A DNA stretch of 64,000 nt from an uncultured Bacteroidota bacterium (GCA_903831575.1 CAIKYB010000034.1:1-64000), one strand, 5' to 3'. Shown: positions 28,718-38,553, counted from the stretch's first letter. The notes: generated by a model from the letters alone, not told the origin. Program-made: numbers and translations.

Positions 28718-31114
28718 ATGAAAAAACAATCTATTGCAATCCTATTGGGTATTTTGGTATTCGTCTCCATACAAACAAACGCTTTGCCCATCATCAAAGG
28801 CGATTTTTCGGGAGTAGTAAAGGATAATAAAACCCATATGCCAATAGATGGGGCATCTGTATACATCACCGATGAAAAAACAGGCAGTACTACAAATGCA
28901 AAGGGCGAATTTCTGATTGCAAATATCAGTGATGGAAAACATTTGATAGAGATTTCTCATGTTGGGTATGCTACACTGGCAGTTTATATTGAGATAAGTG
29001 GGAACACGAAAAAAGAATTTTTTCTAACGGAATCTATCATAGAAAACAATGCGGTGATTGTAACCGGCGTTAGCAAGGCCACTCAATTAAAAAATGTTCC
29101 CTTTCAGGTGTCCGTCATGCGCAAACAGGATTTGTTGCAAACTTCTTCCATGAATATCATTGAGAGTATTACTTATAAAGCCGGTGTTTCTTCCATATCA
29201 TCCGGTCCTGCAATAGCAAAGCCTTTGATAAGAGGATTGGGTTACAACAGAGTGCTTACCATCAATGATGGTGTTCGTCAGGAAGGACAACAATGGGGAG
29301 ATGAACATGGTATTGAAATAGATGATGCCAGTGTAAATAAAATTGAAGTGTTGAAAGGCCCTGCATCATTGGTTTATGGAAGTGATGCGATGGCAGGTGT
29401 AATTAATATTATTTCAAATGTGCCTGCGCCCAATAATACCCTAAAAATAAATCTTGGTTCAAATTTGCAGACCAACAATCGGTTAAGAAGTTTTAATGGA
29501 AATATATCCGGAAATAAAAATGGCTTCAACTGGTCGGCTTATGGTACGACCAAACAAGCGGGGGATTATCAAAACAAATACGATGGTTATGTATTTAACT
29601 CCAAGTTTAATGAGCATAATGTGGGTGGTTATGCAGGATATAATAGCAGCTGGGGTTACAGCCATTTACTTTTCAGCAATTTTGATTTGAAAGCAGGATT
29701 GGTTGAAGGGGAACGAGATAGTTTGGGCAATTTTACAAAAATAATTTCAGGTGGCGATGTTGTAGCTGCAACAAACGATGATTTTAATTCTACAAACCCT
29801 CAAATTCCTTACCAGCATATCCGACATTTTAAAATAGCCACCGACAATAGTTTTAAATTCGGCAATAAGCACTTAAGCCTTAACGTTGGGTGGCAGCAAA
29901 ATCAAAGAGAAGAGTTCGGTAATCCTGATGATGTAAACGAACGTGCTTTATTCTTTGATATGAAAACTTTAACCTACACTGCTCAGTTTCATTTTAATGA
30001 AAATAAAGGATGGAAAAATTCGATTGGAATAAATGGAATGAGTCAAACGAATACTAATCATGGAGTAGAACAATTGATACCAGATTATTCCTTGCTTGAT
30101 TATGGCGTGTATTTTTTCTTACAGAAGGAGTACAAAAAAATGAATATCAGTGGTGGAATTCGATTTGATTCCAGAAATCTTGATGCAACAACTTTAAAGG
30201 AAGGTTCTACAGAAAAGGGAGAAGCTTTCCGCAAACAATTTTCTAATTTCTCCGGAAGTATAGGATTGGCATATCCTGTAACTAAGAAATTTAATTTGAA
30301 ATTAAATATTGCAAGAGCATTCAGGGCGCCAAGTATTCCAGAGTTGGCATCCAATGGCGCTCATGAAGGAACCATCAGATATGAATATGGCACGAAAGAT
30401 TTACAAAGTGAAATAAGTACTCAGGCAGATGCTGCGATTGAATATACAGCAGAACATTTTTCATTTAATCTTGCGGGTTATATCAATCACTTCGATAATT
30501 TTATTTTTTACAGAAAACTTCAAAATACTGCAGGATCAGATTCTTTGTTAGATGTGAATGGAAGTCAATTGTCCGCTTTTCAGTTTGACCAGCAAAAAGC
30601 CAATCTTGCCGGAATGGAAATCTCTGTAGACTTTCATCCGCATCCATTAGATTGGCTGCATGTTGAAAATACTTTTTCATTTGTTTCAGGAATTTTTGAT
30701 CATAAGATAGAAGGGTCCAGAAATTTACCGTTTATTCCTGCTCCAAAATTATTGACGGTATGCAGAGCTGATTTCAAAAAATTGAATAAGGCCTGCAGAA
30801 ATTTTTATGTGAAAGTTGAATTAGATAATACTTTTCAGCAAAATCATTCTTTCACGGCATATAATACCGAAACGTCAACACCTGGATATACCTTGTTAAA
30901 TATGGGGATTGGAACAGAAGTTTATTCGAAGAAAAACCAGCAATTGTTTGGCATTTATTTTACCGCTTCCAATATCACAGACGTTTCCTACCAGAGCCAT
31001 TTAAGCAGATTGAAATATGCTGCAGAAAATTTGGCTACAGGAAGAAAGGGTGTTTTTAATGTGGGTAGAAATTTCGGCGTTAAGATTAATATTCCTTTAA
31101 GTTTTAAGATTTAA
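28718..31114 (+). CDS. TonB-dependent outer-membrane receptor
   Basis: The 798-residue protein has a signal peptide (residues 1-22), a CarboxypepD_reg-like domain (FSGVVKDNKTHMPIDGASVYI, about 30-110), a plug (PLIRGLGYNRVLTINDGVRQ; VLKGPASLVYGSDAMAGVINI) and a C-terminal 22-strand barrel ending FGVKINIPLSFKI. It imports a scarce ligand across the outer membrane using TonB energy. No SusD partner follows, so it is not a polysaccharide-utilisation SusC; the GQQWGDEHG plug segment resembles metal or cofactor receptors, but the substrate is unknown. Confidence 0.9.
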   Translation: MKKQSIAILLGILVFVSIQTNALPIIKGDFSGVVKDNKTHMPIDGASVYITDEKTGSTTNAKGEFLIANISDGKHLIEISHVGYATLAVYIEISGNTKKEFFLTESIIENNAVIVTGVSKATQLKNVPFQVSVMRKQDLLQTSSMNIIESITYKAGVSSISSGPAIAKPLIRGLGYNRVLTINDGVRQEGQQWGDEHGIEIDDASVNKIEVLKGPASLVYGSDAMAGVINIISNVPAPNNTLKINLGSNLQTNNRLRSFNGNISGNKNGFNWSAYGTTKQAGDYQNKYDGYVFNSKFNEHNVGGYAGYNSSWGYSHLLFSNFDLKAGLVEGERDSLGNFTKIISGGDVVAATNDDFNSTNPQIPYQHIRHFKIATDNSFKFGNKHLSLNVGWQQNQREEFGNPDDVNERALFFDMKTLTYTAQFHFNENKGWKNSIGINGMSQTNTNHGVEQLIPDYSLLDYGVYFFLQKEYKKMNISGGIRFDSRNLDATTLKEGSTEKGEAFRKQFSNFSGSIGLAYPVTKKFNLKLNIARAFRAPSIPELASNGAHEGTIRYEYGTKDLQSEISTQADAAIEYTAEHFSFNLAGYINHFDNFIFYRKLQNTAGSDSLLDVNGSQLSAFQFDQQKANLAGMEISVDFHPHPLDWLHVENTFSFVSGIFDHKIEGSRNLPFIPAPKLLTVCRADFKKLNKACRNFYVKVELDNTFQQNHSFTAYNTETSTPGYTLLNMGIGTEVYSKKNQQLFGIYFTASNITDVSYQSHLSRLKYAAENLATGRKGVFNVGRNFGVKINIPLSFKI

Positions 31115-31126
31115 AGAGGAATATGC

Positions 31127-31148
31127 GCCAACGGTTTAAACCGTTGGC
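31127..31148. repeat. Perfect 22-bp palindrome at convergent gene ends
   Basis: Arms GCCAACGGTTT and AAACCGTTGGC form an uninterrupted palindrome with no loop. It starts 13 bases after the receptor stop and ends on the last base of the DUF983 stop codon. It could be a bidirectional terminator stem, though neither side has a good T run, or a dispersed palindromic repeat. Confidence 0.75.
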
Positions 31149-31585
31149 TATTCGAATTCTTTAGGTGTATGCTCTTCGTAATGTTCATCATAGCTTACAA
31201 AAAAACGCATGTAGATGACTCTGCTCAGTCGCATCATCCAAGGCTGAAGTACAATTAAGGCGACAGCATTAAATCCTAGCCAATAAAAAATTCTATTGTC
31301 TTGTGTAGAAATTCCAACTAAAACCCACCACGCAACAAAGGTACTTGTAGAAATGGCTACTGCTAATGCATAACTAACATATCCAGTACCATACCAAAAA
31401 CCAGGTTCCATATCATATTTTTGATTGCATAAAGGACAATTGTCATACATGTCGAAAATATGTTTTAAGGATACTTTTCTATAAGCATTACTGTCTTTAA
31501 ACATTTTCCCTTTTCTGCAACGGGGACAACGCATAGAAAAGATGCTTAAATAAAAATTCGGTTTAGACCTTTTGCTTGTTGACAT
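31148..31585 (-). CDS. DUF983 family membrane protein
   Basis: The 145-residue protein has an N-terminal zinc-ribbon-like pair of motifs, MRCPRCRKG and DNCPLCNQKY, then two membrane segments (GYVSYALAVAISTSTFVAWWVL; FNAVALIVLQPWMMRL) and an acidic C-terminus. The four Cys may bind zinc. The family has no assigned role. It is 44 bases downstream of the ABC exporter on the same strand, so it may be cotranscribed. Confidence 0.87.
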   Translation of the reverse strand: MSTSKRSKPNFYLSIFSMRCPRCRKGKMFKDSNAYRKVSLKHIFDMYDNCPLCNQKYDMEPGFWYGTGYVSYALAVAISTSTFVAWWVLVGISTQDNRIFYWLGFNAVALIVLQPWMMRLSRVIYMRFFVSYDEHYEEHTPKEFE

Positions 31586-31629
31586 TTGATGAAGTTAATT
31601 TTAAAATCTCTCGTTTTAGATGGAAAGTT

Positions 31630-33447
31630 TTAATTATGGTTATCCATTTTTTTTCTCTCTCCAATTTGTTGTCTCCACATAGCAAAATATAAGCCCTTTT
31701 CTGCTACCAATTTTTCATGTGTTCCTGTTTCCACAATAGTTCCTTTTTCCAGCACATAAATTCTATCGGCATGCATAATGGTACTCAACCGGTGAGCGAT
31801 TAATATGCTGATTTGTTCTTTTGCTATGGAGATTTCTTTTATCGTATTGGTGATTTCTTCTTCTGTTATAGAATCCAATGCTGAGGTGGCTTCATCGAAT
31901 ATCAAAATTCTTGGTTTGCGCAACAATGCTCTTGCAATGGATATCCTTTGTTTTTCCCCACCGCTTAATTTCAATCCACCTTCGCCAATTATCGTATCTA
32001 TTCCTTTTGGTGAACGGGTCAATAATTTCATACAAGATGCTTTTCTTAAAGCTTCCATTAAATCATGTTCACTTGCAGTTGGGTTTACAAAAAGCAGGTT
32101 TTCTTTTATGGTACCGCTGAATAAATTGGTATCCTGGGTAACAAAACCAATTTGAGATCTCAAATCATCAAATCGAATTTCATTTTCATTTAAATTATTG
32201 TATAAAACATTTCCTTCCTGAGGTCTGTACAATCCGACTAACAATTTCATTAGCGTAGATTTTCCACTTCCACTTGGACCAACAAAAGCAATAGTTTCAC
32301 CAAGTTTTATATCAAAGCTGATGCCATCAATGGCTTTATGAGAGGCCGTTTGATGTTGGAAAAATACATGGTCAAATGCTAAAGAATCAACGATGCCTAA
32401 TTTTTTAGGTGATACGGGTTCTTGCTCGGGTAATTTTTTCATCAACTTATCAAAGTTGGCAAGTGATGCTTCTGCCTCTCTGTAGGATAATAGGATGTTG
32501 CCAATTTCTTGTAATGGTCCAAAAACAAAAAATGAAAAGATTTGCATGGTTACCAATTGTCCGGCATCCATTTCGTGATGAAAAATCAACCACATCAAAA
32601 TAAATAAAATTACTTGACGTAAGGTGTTTACCAATGTTCCTTGAACAAAACTGATACTTCTTACGCGTTTTACTTTTTTTAATTCCAATCCCAGAATCTT
32701 GTAAGTATTTTTATTTAAGCGTGCTACTTCTTGATTGGTAAGTCCCAAACTTTTCACCAATTCAATATTTCTTAAAGATTCCGTTGTGGAACCAGCGAGT
32801 GCAGTTGTTTCGCCAACAATTTCTTTTTGAATATGTTTTATTTTCTTGCTCAGTTTATTGGTAATAAAGGAAAGCACTCCAATTCCAATCAAGTAGGCAA
32901 TTGGAATTCTCCAGTTAATAAACAATGCCGCATACACGAAAACAAATATTACCCCAACAATAATTCCGAAAAGGATATTGATGAAATTAATCATGAATTT
33001 TTCAACGTCAGACCTCACTTTGGTTAAAACTGACAAGGTTTCCCCACTTCGTTGATCTTCAAAATCCTGATAAGGTAATTTCATCGCATGTTGCAGCCCG
33101 TCGGTAAAAACTTTAGCACCGAATTTTTGTATAATTAAATTCAAACAATAATCCTGAAATGCTTTTGCAATTCTGCTTACCATCGCAACGGAAATAGAAA
33201 AGAGCAATAAATAAAATACACCTAATTGTAAATAAGGTTTTCCTTTACGAATAACATTTTCATATCCTGAAAAAAAATCGAATGGATGTGATGCGGTATT
33301 TATCAATTCATGATCACTAGCAAGATTGACCAATTTGCCTAAAAGTATGGGGTCAATTAGAGAAAATCCAATATTAATTGAGGCTAATAAAAGTGTTAGG
33401 ATGACGAGCCATCTGTGAGGTTTGAGGTAGTGCAGTAAAATTTTCAT
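31630..33447 (-). CDS. ABC exporter, fused permease and ATPase (MsbA-like)
   Basis: The 605-residue half-transporter has six N-terminal membrane segments (about 15-320) and a C-terminal nucleotide-binding domain with Walker A GPSGSGKST, Q-loop VTQDTNL, signature LSGGEKQR, Walker B ILIFDEATSALD and the H-loop IAHRLST. It would work as a homodimer, exporting lipid, peptide or drug substrates. A second, different exporter lies at 51964. The substrate is not readable from the sequence. Confidence 0.93.
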   Translation of the reverse strand: MKILLHYLKPHRWLVILTLLLASINIGFSLIDPILLGKLVNLASDHELINTASHPFDFFSGYENVIRKGKPYLQLGVFYLLLFSISVAMVSRIAKAFQDYCLNLIIQKFGAKVFTDGLQHAMKLPYQDFEDQRSGETLSVLTKVRSDVEKFMINFINILFGIIVGVIFVFVYAALFINWRIPIAYLIGIGVLSFITNKLSKKIKHIQKEIVGETTALAGSTTESLRNIELVKSLGLTNQEVARLNKNTYKILGLELKKVKRVRSISFVQGTLVNTLRQVILFILMWLIFHHEMDAGQLVTMQIFSFFVFGPLQEIGNILLSYREAEASLANFDKLMKKLPEQEPVSPKKLGIVDSLAFDHVFFQHQTASHKAIDGISFDIKLGETIAFVGPSGSGKSTLMKLLVGLYRPQEGNVLYNNLNENEIRFDDLRSQIGFVTQDTNLFSGTIKENLLFVNPTASEHDLMEALRKASCMKLLTRSPKGIDTIIGEGGLKLSGGEKQRISIARALLRKPRILIFDEATSALDSITEEEITNTIKEISIAKEQISILIAHRLSTIMHADRIYVLEKGTIVETGTHEKLVAEKGLYFAMWRQQIGERKKMDNHN

Positions 33448-33510
33448 TCAGGGATGTTATAGTATCAATAAAGCTGCAATTTCGGTTAAATATTCGTAAG
33501 TACTATTGAT

Positions 33511-33555
33511 TTGTTGGGCTAAATAATTATAGCGTAGTGGATTAACGCCCAACAA
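33511..33555. repeat. 9-bp inverted repeat with 27-base loop
   Basis: TTGTTGGGC (33511-33519) and GCCCAACAA (33547-33555) lie between yifB and the ABC exporter on the minus strand. There is no T run, so terminator function is doubtful. Confidence 0.45.
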
Positions 33556-33572
33556 TACTCGCCATTAAATTT

Positions 33573-35117
33573 TCAGCTACCCCAATTTTCTCTATCCAAA
33601 CTTCTGAATTGAATGGCTTCTGCTAAATGTTCCGATTTTATTTGTTGACTAAAATCAAGATCAGCAATTGTTCTGCTTACTTTTAATATTCTGTCATAGG
33701 CCCTTGCAGATAAACTTAATCGCTCCATGACTGTTTTTAATAATTTCTTTGATGGTTCGTCTATGACACAAATTTCTTTAAGCATTTTACTGCTCATTTG
33801 TGCATTACAATAAACAGCTTCATATTTTAAATATCGTTTTTCTTGAATAGTTCTTGATTCCATAACTCGTTGACGAATAGCGTCACTTTTTTCAGATTGT
33901 TGTATGGATGCCAGTTCATCAAAGTTTACTGGAGTTACTTCTACATGTAAATCAATTCTATCAAGAAGTGGTCCCGATACTTTATTCAAATATTTTTGAA
34001 CAACACCTGGTGCACAAGAGCAATCTTTTTCAGGATGGTTGAAATAACCACATGGACAAGGGTTCATACTGGCGATCAACATAAAACTTGCCGGAAAATC
34101 CAATGCAACTTTTGCTCGTGAAATGGTAACTTTTCGTTCTTCCATGGGCTGTCTCATCACTTCAAGAACGGTTCTTTTGAATTCAGGTAATTCATCCAAA
34201 AATAATACGCCATTATGTGCTAATGAAATTTCTCCCGGTTGAGGATTTCCGCCGCCACCAACAAGGGCAACATCTGATATCGTATGGTGCGGACTTCTGA
34301 AAGGCCGTTTATTTACAATAGTCAAATCCTCAGGAAGTTTCCCAGCCACACTATGAATCTTTGTGGTTTCAAGTGCTTCCTGCAGAGAGAGGGGTGGAAG
34401 GATGGTTGGAATGCGTTTTGCCAACATGGTTTTACCCGCACCCGGCGGACCAATTAATATGGCATTGTGTCCACCGGCTGCGGCTATTTCTAAAGCTCTT
34501 TTTATGTTTTGTTGTCCTTTAACATCACCAAAGTCAATATCGTATTTACTTTGCGCCTTCAAAAAAGTCTCTCCTGTATTTACAATAGTTTCCGTTAAGG
34601 TATTTTCATTTTTAAAAAAATCAACTACATCTTTCATATGATTGACACCAAATACTTTTAAACCGTTCACCATCGCAGCTTCTTTTGCATTTGATAATGG
34701 AACAATTAATCCCTCAAACTTTTCTTTTTTTGCCTGAAGTGCAATAGATAAAGCGCCTTTTATGGGTTTTATGGTGCCATCCAGACTTAACTCACCCATA
34801 ATGACAAACGCTTTCAGTCTTTCTGCATTGTCAATTTGCCCTGTTGCAGCCAAAGTGCCAATGGCAATTGATAAATCAAATGCTGTTCCAGTCTTTTTGA
34901 TATCTGCAGGTGCAAGATTTACAACCAGCTTTGTTCGTGGCATATAAAAATGGTTACTCTTGATGGCACTTTCAACCCGTTGTAAACTTTCTTTAATAGC
35001 ATTATCAGGTAAGCCTACAATAAAATAATGCTTACCCTGGTTATTTACATCTACTTCAACTGATATAGTAATTGCATCAACTCCATATACTGCACTACCA
35101 AATGTTTTTACTAGCAT
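33573..35117 (-). CDS. yifB: YifB/ComM family Mg-chelatase-like AAA+ ATPase
   Basis: The 514-residue protein starts MLVKTFGSAVYGVDA, the conserved family start, so I use the ATG at 35117 rather than 35150. It has an N-terminal Lon-like fold (HYFIVGLPDNAIKESLQRVESA), an AAA+ core with Walker A GPPGAGKTM and Walker B VLFLDELPEF, a CPCGYFNHPEKDCSC cysteine cluster and a C-terminal Mg-chelatase domain (LSARAYDRILKVSRTIADL). ComM in Vibrio and Acinetobacter is a branch-migration helicase for natural transformation; a similar role here is inferred. Confidence 0.93.
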   Translation of the reverse strand: MLVKTFGSAVYGVDAITISVEVDVNNQGKHYFIVGLPDNAIKESLQRVESAIKSNHFYMPRTKLVVNLAPADIKKTGTAFDLSIAIGTLAATGQIDNAERLKAFVIMGELSLDGTIKPIKGALSIALQAKKEKFEGLIVPLSNAKEAAMVNGLKVFGVNHMKDVVDFFKNENTLTETIVNTGETFLKAQSKYDIDFGDVKGQQNIKRALEIAAAGGHNAILIGPPGAGKTMLAKRIPTILPPLSLQEALETTKIHSVAGKLPEDLTIVNKRPFRSPHHTISDVALVGGGGNPQPGEISLAHNGVLFLDELPEFKRTVLEVMRQPMEERKVTISRAKVALDFPASFMLIASMNPCPCGYFNHPEKDCSCAPGVVQKYLNKVSGPLLDRIDLHVEVTPVNFDELASIQQSEKSDAIRQRVMESRTIQEKRYLKYEAVYCNAQMSSKMLKEICVIDEPSKKLLKTVMERLSLSARAYDRILKVSRTIADLDFSQQIKSEHLAEAIQFRSLDRENWGS

Positions 35118-35335
35118 GTGCAAATATGAAGTGATTCCTAAAAAATACATAGCTTTTATACTCGCTTTTCAAGGAGATAAAAATTATTTTTAACGAGAAA
35201 AACAACATGTATTTTCCGCTATTTTTCGAGATGAAAGAACGAATTAACCCAGCTTGAATATTATTTTACTTATCAATGAGCATTAGAAAGATGATTTTTC
35301 ATATCTTCATTTATAATCTAACTATCAATATCATA

Positions 35336-37006
35336 ATGAGATATATCTGCAAGCTTTTTTTACTCATCTTGATGATTTTTCCGATTTACAGTAAAGCACA
35401 ATCGACTTATTTTTCTCAGGAATCTAATGATTATCATTTTATTGATCGATTGGAGATAAAGCATCAAAGCATTAATCATTTTAACTTCTCTGTGGCAAAG
35501 CCATATAATCGTAAATATGTAGTTGAGGAAGTTTCTTTATTAGATAGCCAAAATCAAGTTTCAATAAATTCGATTGATCAATACAATCTTCAGCACTTGT
35601 ATTTTAATAACAGTGAGTGGACGAATAAGCATTTAGATTATTTCAAAAGTAAGACTCCATTACTTAAAACTTTTTATAATTCTAAAGCAAATTTCTTTGA
35701 AGTAAACAGCAAAGATTTTTTTCTTGCAGTCAACCCCATCATAAATGTTCAAATGGGAAAGGAGTCTGATAATGACAAACATCTTTATGTAAATGCAAGA
35801 GGCGTTTCGGTCAGAGGAATGATTGCCGGTAAAATAGGTTTTTCAACAACGATAATTGATAACCAGGAAAGAGGTCCACTTTTTTTTCAACAACAAGTCA
35901 GAAATTTCAGAGCCGTTCCAGGAGTTGGCTTTTATAAAGATTTCAAAAACGATTTATCCGCACAAGATTACTTTGATGCAAGAGGGTATTTAACTTTTAA
36001 TGCTACAAAATATATTGATTTCCAATTTGGGTACGATAAAAACTTTATTGGAAATGGGTACAGAAGTTTATTTTTAAGCAATTGGGGGAATAGTTATCTT
36101 TTTGCAAAAATCAATACAAAGATTTGGAAGTTGAATTACCAAAATATTTTTATGGAATTGATTCCTCAGTATAATAAAATTGGGGATACTTTATTAGGCA
36201 GAAAATATGCAGCAATGCACCATTTGAGTATCGATGCTACAAAATGGCTGAATATTGGATTGTTTGAAGGGGTAATATTTGGAAGAAAAGATCATTTTGA
36301 TTTTCAATATTTAAATCCGATTATTTTTTATCGTCACATTGAGGGTAGCGTAGGGAGTCCTGATAATGCTGTTGCAGGATTTGACTTCAAAGCGAATGTG
36401 CGTCACCGTATGCAGTTTTATGGACAGATATTGCTCGATGAGTTTATTTTATCCAGAGTTAAAAATGATCCAACAAATTGGGCTAATAAGTTCGCTATAC
36501 AATTAGGGGGAAAATATATTGATGCTTTTGGAATAAGGAACCTTGATTTGCAAGTTGAAATGAATCGGGTAAGGCCTTACACGTATTCTCATTCTGATAC
36601 CATCGCCAACTATACTCATTATAACCAGCCTCTTGCTCATCCTTTGGGTGCTAATTTCCAAGAGGTTATTGGTATTTTAAGGTATCAACCATTCAAACGC
36701 CTGAATGTTTATGCGAGAACGATTTATTATTATCAGGGGTTGGATTCTGCAGGTTTAAATTTTGGGAGTAATATTTTCCAATCGTATTCCTCCCGTCCGG
36801 CTGAAAATGGATTTAGTATTGGAAGTGGAAATAAAGCAACATGTTGGAATACAATTATTAATTTCTCTTATGAATGTAGACATAACCTTTATATTGATGC
36901 AGGAATTCAAAATCGCACTTTCAATACATCAATTGCCAGTCAGAAGTCTACAATAATAAATTTCGGAATCCGGTTAAACCTTCAGCCAAGAGCATATGAT
37001 TTTTAG
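35336..37006 (+). CDS. remB: Outer-membrane protein, gliding-motility RemB-like
   Basis: The 556-residue protein begins with a signal peptide (MRYICKLFLLILMIFPIYSKAQ); an ORF extension back to 35276 is less likely. Motifs shared with RemB/Wzi-like proteins are GKESDNDKHLYVNARGVSVRG, FQFGYDKNFIGNGYRSLFLS, FEGVIFGRKDHFDFQYLNPI and YGQILLDEF. Predicted beta strands suggest an outer-membrane barrel. RemB is a surface gliding protein in Flavobacterium; motility here is inferred. It converges on porT, with 8 bases between stops. Confidence 0.78.
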   Translation: MRYICKLFLLILMIFPIYSKAQSTYFSQESNDYHFIDRLEIKHQSINHFNFSVAKPYNRKYVVEEVSLLDSQNQVSINSIDQYNLQHLYFNNSEWTNKHLDYFKSKTPLLKTFYNSKANFFEVNSKDFFLAVNPIINVQMGKESDNDKHLYVNARGVSVRGMIAGKIGFSTTIIDNQERGPLFFQQQVRNFRAVPGVGFYKDFKNDLSAQDYFDARGYLTFNATKYIDFQFGYDKNFIGNGYRSLFLSNWGNSYLFAKINTKIWKLNYQNIFMELIPQYNKIGDTLLGRKYAAMHHLSIDATKWLNIGLFEGVIFGRKDHFDFQYLNPIIFYRHIEGSVGSPDNAVAGFDFKANVRHRMQFYGQILLDEFILSRVKNDPTNWANKFAIQLGGKYIDAFGIRNLDLQVEMNRVRPYTYSHSDTIANYTHYNQPLAHPLGANFQEVIGILRYQPFKRLNVYARTIYYYQGLDSAGLNFGSNIFQSYSSRPAENGFSIGSGNKATCWNTIINFSYECRHNLYIDAGIQNRTFNTSIASQKSTIINFGIRLNLQPRAYDF

Positions 37007-37014
37007 AAGTTTTT

Positions 37015-37746
37015 CTATTCAATAATAAAAGATAAACTTATTGTCCTTGATTTAATTTCATCAATAATATTCGAATATTTGAGATCCGGATCTCTGCTAT
37101 GTACATTTTTTAGCCCCCAACCTATTTTTAATTCTGGAGATAATACAAATACTGGAAAATAAATATGAAATCCAATTCCCGCTTCTATTCCATAATCTAA
37201 TTTATTAAGCTTCATTAACTTTTCTGCATTCTTATCTCCTTTATTTGCAGCAAAATCATATTCGATTTTTCCACCTGCTAGCATATATACTTTTAGATTG
37301 TTGATTCGATCACTACTAAATTTTAATTGCAAAGGAAGTGCCATGGTAATTCCCTGTATTTTTCTGGTAACTATTGTTCCTTCGTTAGAAAACGGCTCTG
37401 GATATTTTAGTGTGTATTGGAATGCTTTTTCTGTAAAAATTAAATTTAATGGGTAAGTACACAAGTCGAAATGCTCCCCTAATCTCATATTAACCAACCA
37501 TGCCAGGCAAATTCCACTACTTTGAATACTCTCAACATCAAGTACACTATCACGGTTAATAAATAGGGGGTTATTTGAAAAATGATAAAAAGCTCTGTTA
37601 ACGCCTAGATTGATTCCAAAATGGAATTTCTTATCATCGTGGTCTTGTAAGTTTAATTCATCATTCAATTGCGAGAATGCAAAGAATGGTAATACGAACA
37701 AACTAGTTACAATAATTTTTATTTTATTCCGAAATATATAGTGCAT
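37015..37746 (-). CDS. porT: PorT-family protein, type IX secretion
   Basis: The 243-residue protein has a signal peptide (IIVTSLFVLPFFAFSQ) and an outer-membrane beta-barrel pattern with GITMALPLQLKFSSD, YGIEAGIGFHIYFPVFVLSPELK and a final strand ending ISLSFIIE. PorT is needed for type IX secretion in Porphyromonas. Its start lies 28 bases inside the 3' end of ubiE, a gene order I recall as common in Bacteroidota. This supports T9SS export of the M36 protease and the metzincin in the window. Confidence 0.84.
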   Translation of the reverse strand: MHYIFRNKIKIIVTSLFVLPFFAFSQLNDELNLQDHDDKKFHFGINLGVNRAFYHFSNNPLFINRDSVLDVESIQSSGICLAWLVNMRLGEHFDLCTYPLNLIFTEKAFQYTLKYPEPFSNEGTIVTRKIQGITMALPLQLKFSSDRINNLKVYMLAGGKIEYDFAANKGDKNAEKLMKLNKLDYGIEAGIGFHIYFPVFVLSPELKIGWGLKNVHSRDPDLKYSNIIDEIKSRTISLSFIIE

Positions 37747-38462
37747 ATGCCTAGACTCAAGGTTTTACTTTGTGTATTTTGGTATCCGATTTCATCAAGG
37801 ACTTTAATAAATTCTTTTCCTTCTGGGAATTTTTTTATTGAAGCATCTAGATAGCTGTAAGCATTTTTATTTTTCGAAATCATTTTACCAATTAATGGCG
37901 TGATAATTTTCATATAAAAATTGTATATAAACTTAATCAAAAAACCTTTTGGTTTACTAAACTCCAGAATAACCAGTTTCCCGCCAGGTTTTAATACTCT
38001 GTAAATTTCGCTCAATCCCAATTCTAAATGTTCGAAGTTTCTGACTCCAAAGGAAACGGTTACTGCGTCAAACGAATTGTTAGGATGTTTTATTGCTTCA
38101 CTATCTCCGGTTGATAATTCAATAATATGTTCTAATCCGGCTTTTTTTATCTTTTGTCTTCCAATCTCAAGCATTCCTTCACTGATATCAATTCCGATTA
38201 TTTTGGTGGGCTTTAATATTTTTTCAGCCATTATGGCGAGATCTCCAGTGCCAGTTGCTACATCCAGCAATGATAGGGGCTTAATAGCTGCTAATTGTTT
38301 TAATGCGATTTTCCGCCAATACACATCTATTCCTGCGCTAAGGAAATGGTTTAAAAAATCATATCTCAATGCGATACTATTGAACATATCAGCAACCTGC
38401 TCTTTTTTGCTAAGTGCAGAATGTTGATCAGGGACAATTTTGTCATGTGCAAATTCGGTCAT
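37719..38462 (-). CDS. ubiE: Demethylmenaquinone methyltransferase
   Basis: The 247-residue class I SAM methyltransferase has LLDVATGTGDLAI (motif I), IGIDISEGMLEIGRQK, FDAVTVSFGVRNFEHLELGL and RVLKPGGKLVILEFSKP. It makes menaquinone from demethylmenaquinone. A longer ORF starts at 38480, but the TATATTTG box at 38470-38477 overlaps it, so I use the ATG at 38462. It overlaps porT by 28 bases at its 3' end. Confidence 0.93.
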   Translation of the reverse strand: MTEFAHDKIVPDQHSALSKKEQVADMFNSIALRYDFLNHFLSAGIDVYWRKIALKQLAAIKPLSLLDVATGTGDLAIMAEKILKPTKIIGIDISEGMLEIGRQKIKKAGLEHIIELSTGDSEAIKHPNNSFDAVTVSFGVRNFEHLELGLSEIYRVLKPGGKLVILEFSKPKGFLIKFIYNFYMKIITPLIGKMISKNKNAYSYLDASIKKFPEGKEFIKVLDEIGYQNTQSKTLSLGICTIYFGIK

Positions 38463-38469
38463 AAGACTG

Positions 38470-38477
38470 CAAATATA
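38470..38477 (-). promoter_or_regulatory. -7 promoter box of ubiE-porT, close to the start codon
   Basis: The minus strand reads TATATTTGC with only 7 bases between the box and the ATG at 38462. If active, the transcript would be leaderless or nearly so. Confidence 0.55.
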
Positions 38478-38528
38478 CATGGTTTGGATGTTTATGTTTC
38501 TGTGACCGAAGTTTGATTATATATTGAG

Positions 38529-38536
38529 TACTTTTG
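38529..38536 (+). promoter_or_regulatory. -7 promoter box of engB
   Basis: TACTTTTG matches TAnnTTTG and is 17 bases before the engB ATG. No -33 TTTG at correct spacing. Confidence 0.55.
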
Positions 38537-38553
38537 TTTAACAAAAATTTTAC

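Noticed and set aside
33511..33555. Inverted repeat as a terminator of yifB
   Set aside because: The 27-base loop and absence of a T run make intrinsic termination unlikely.
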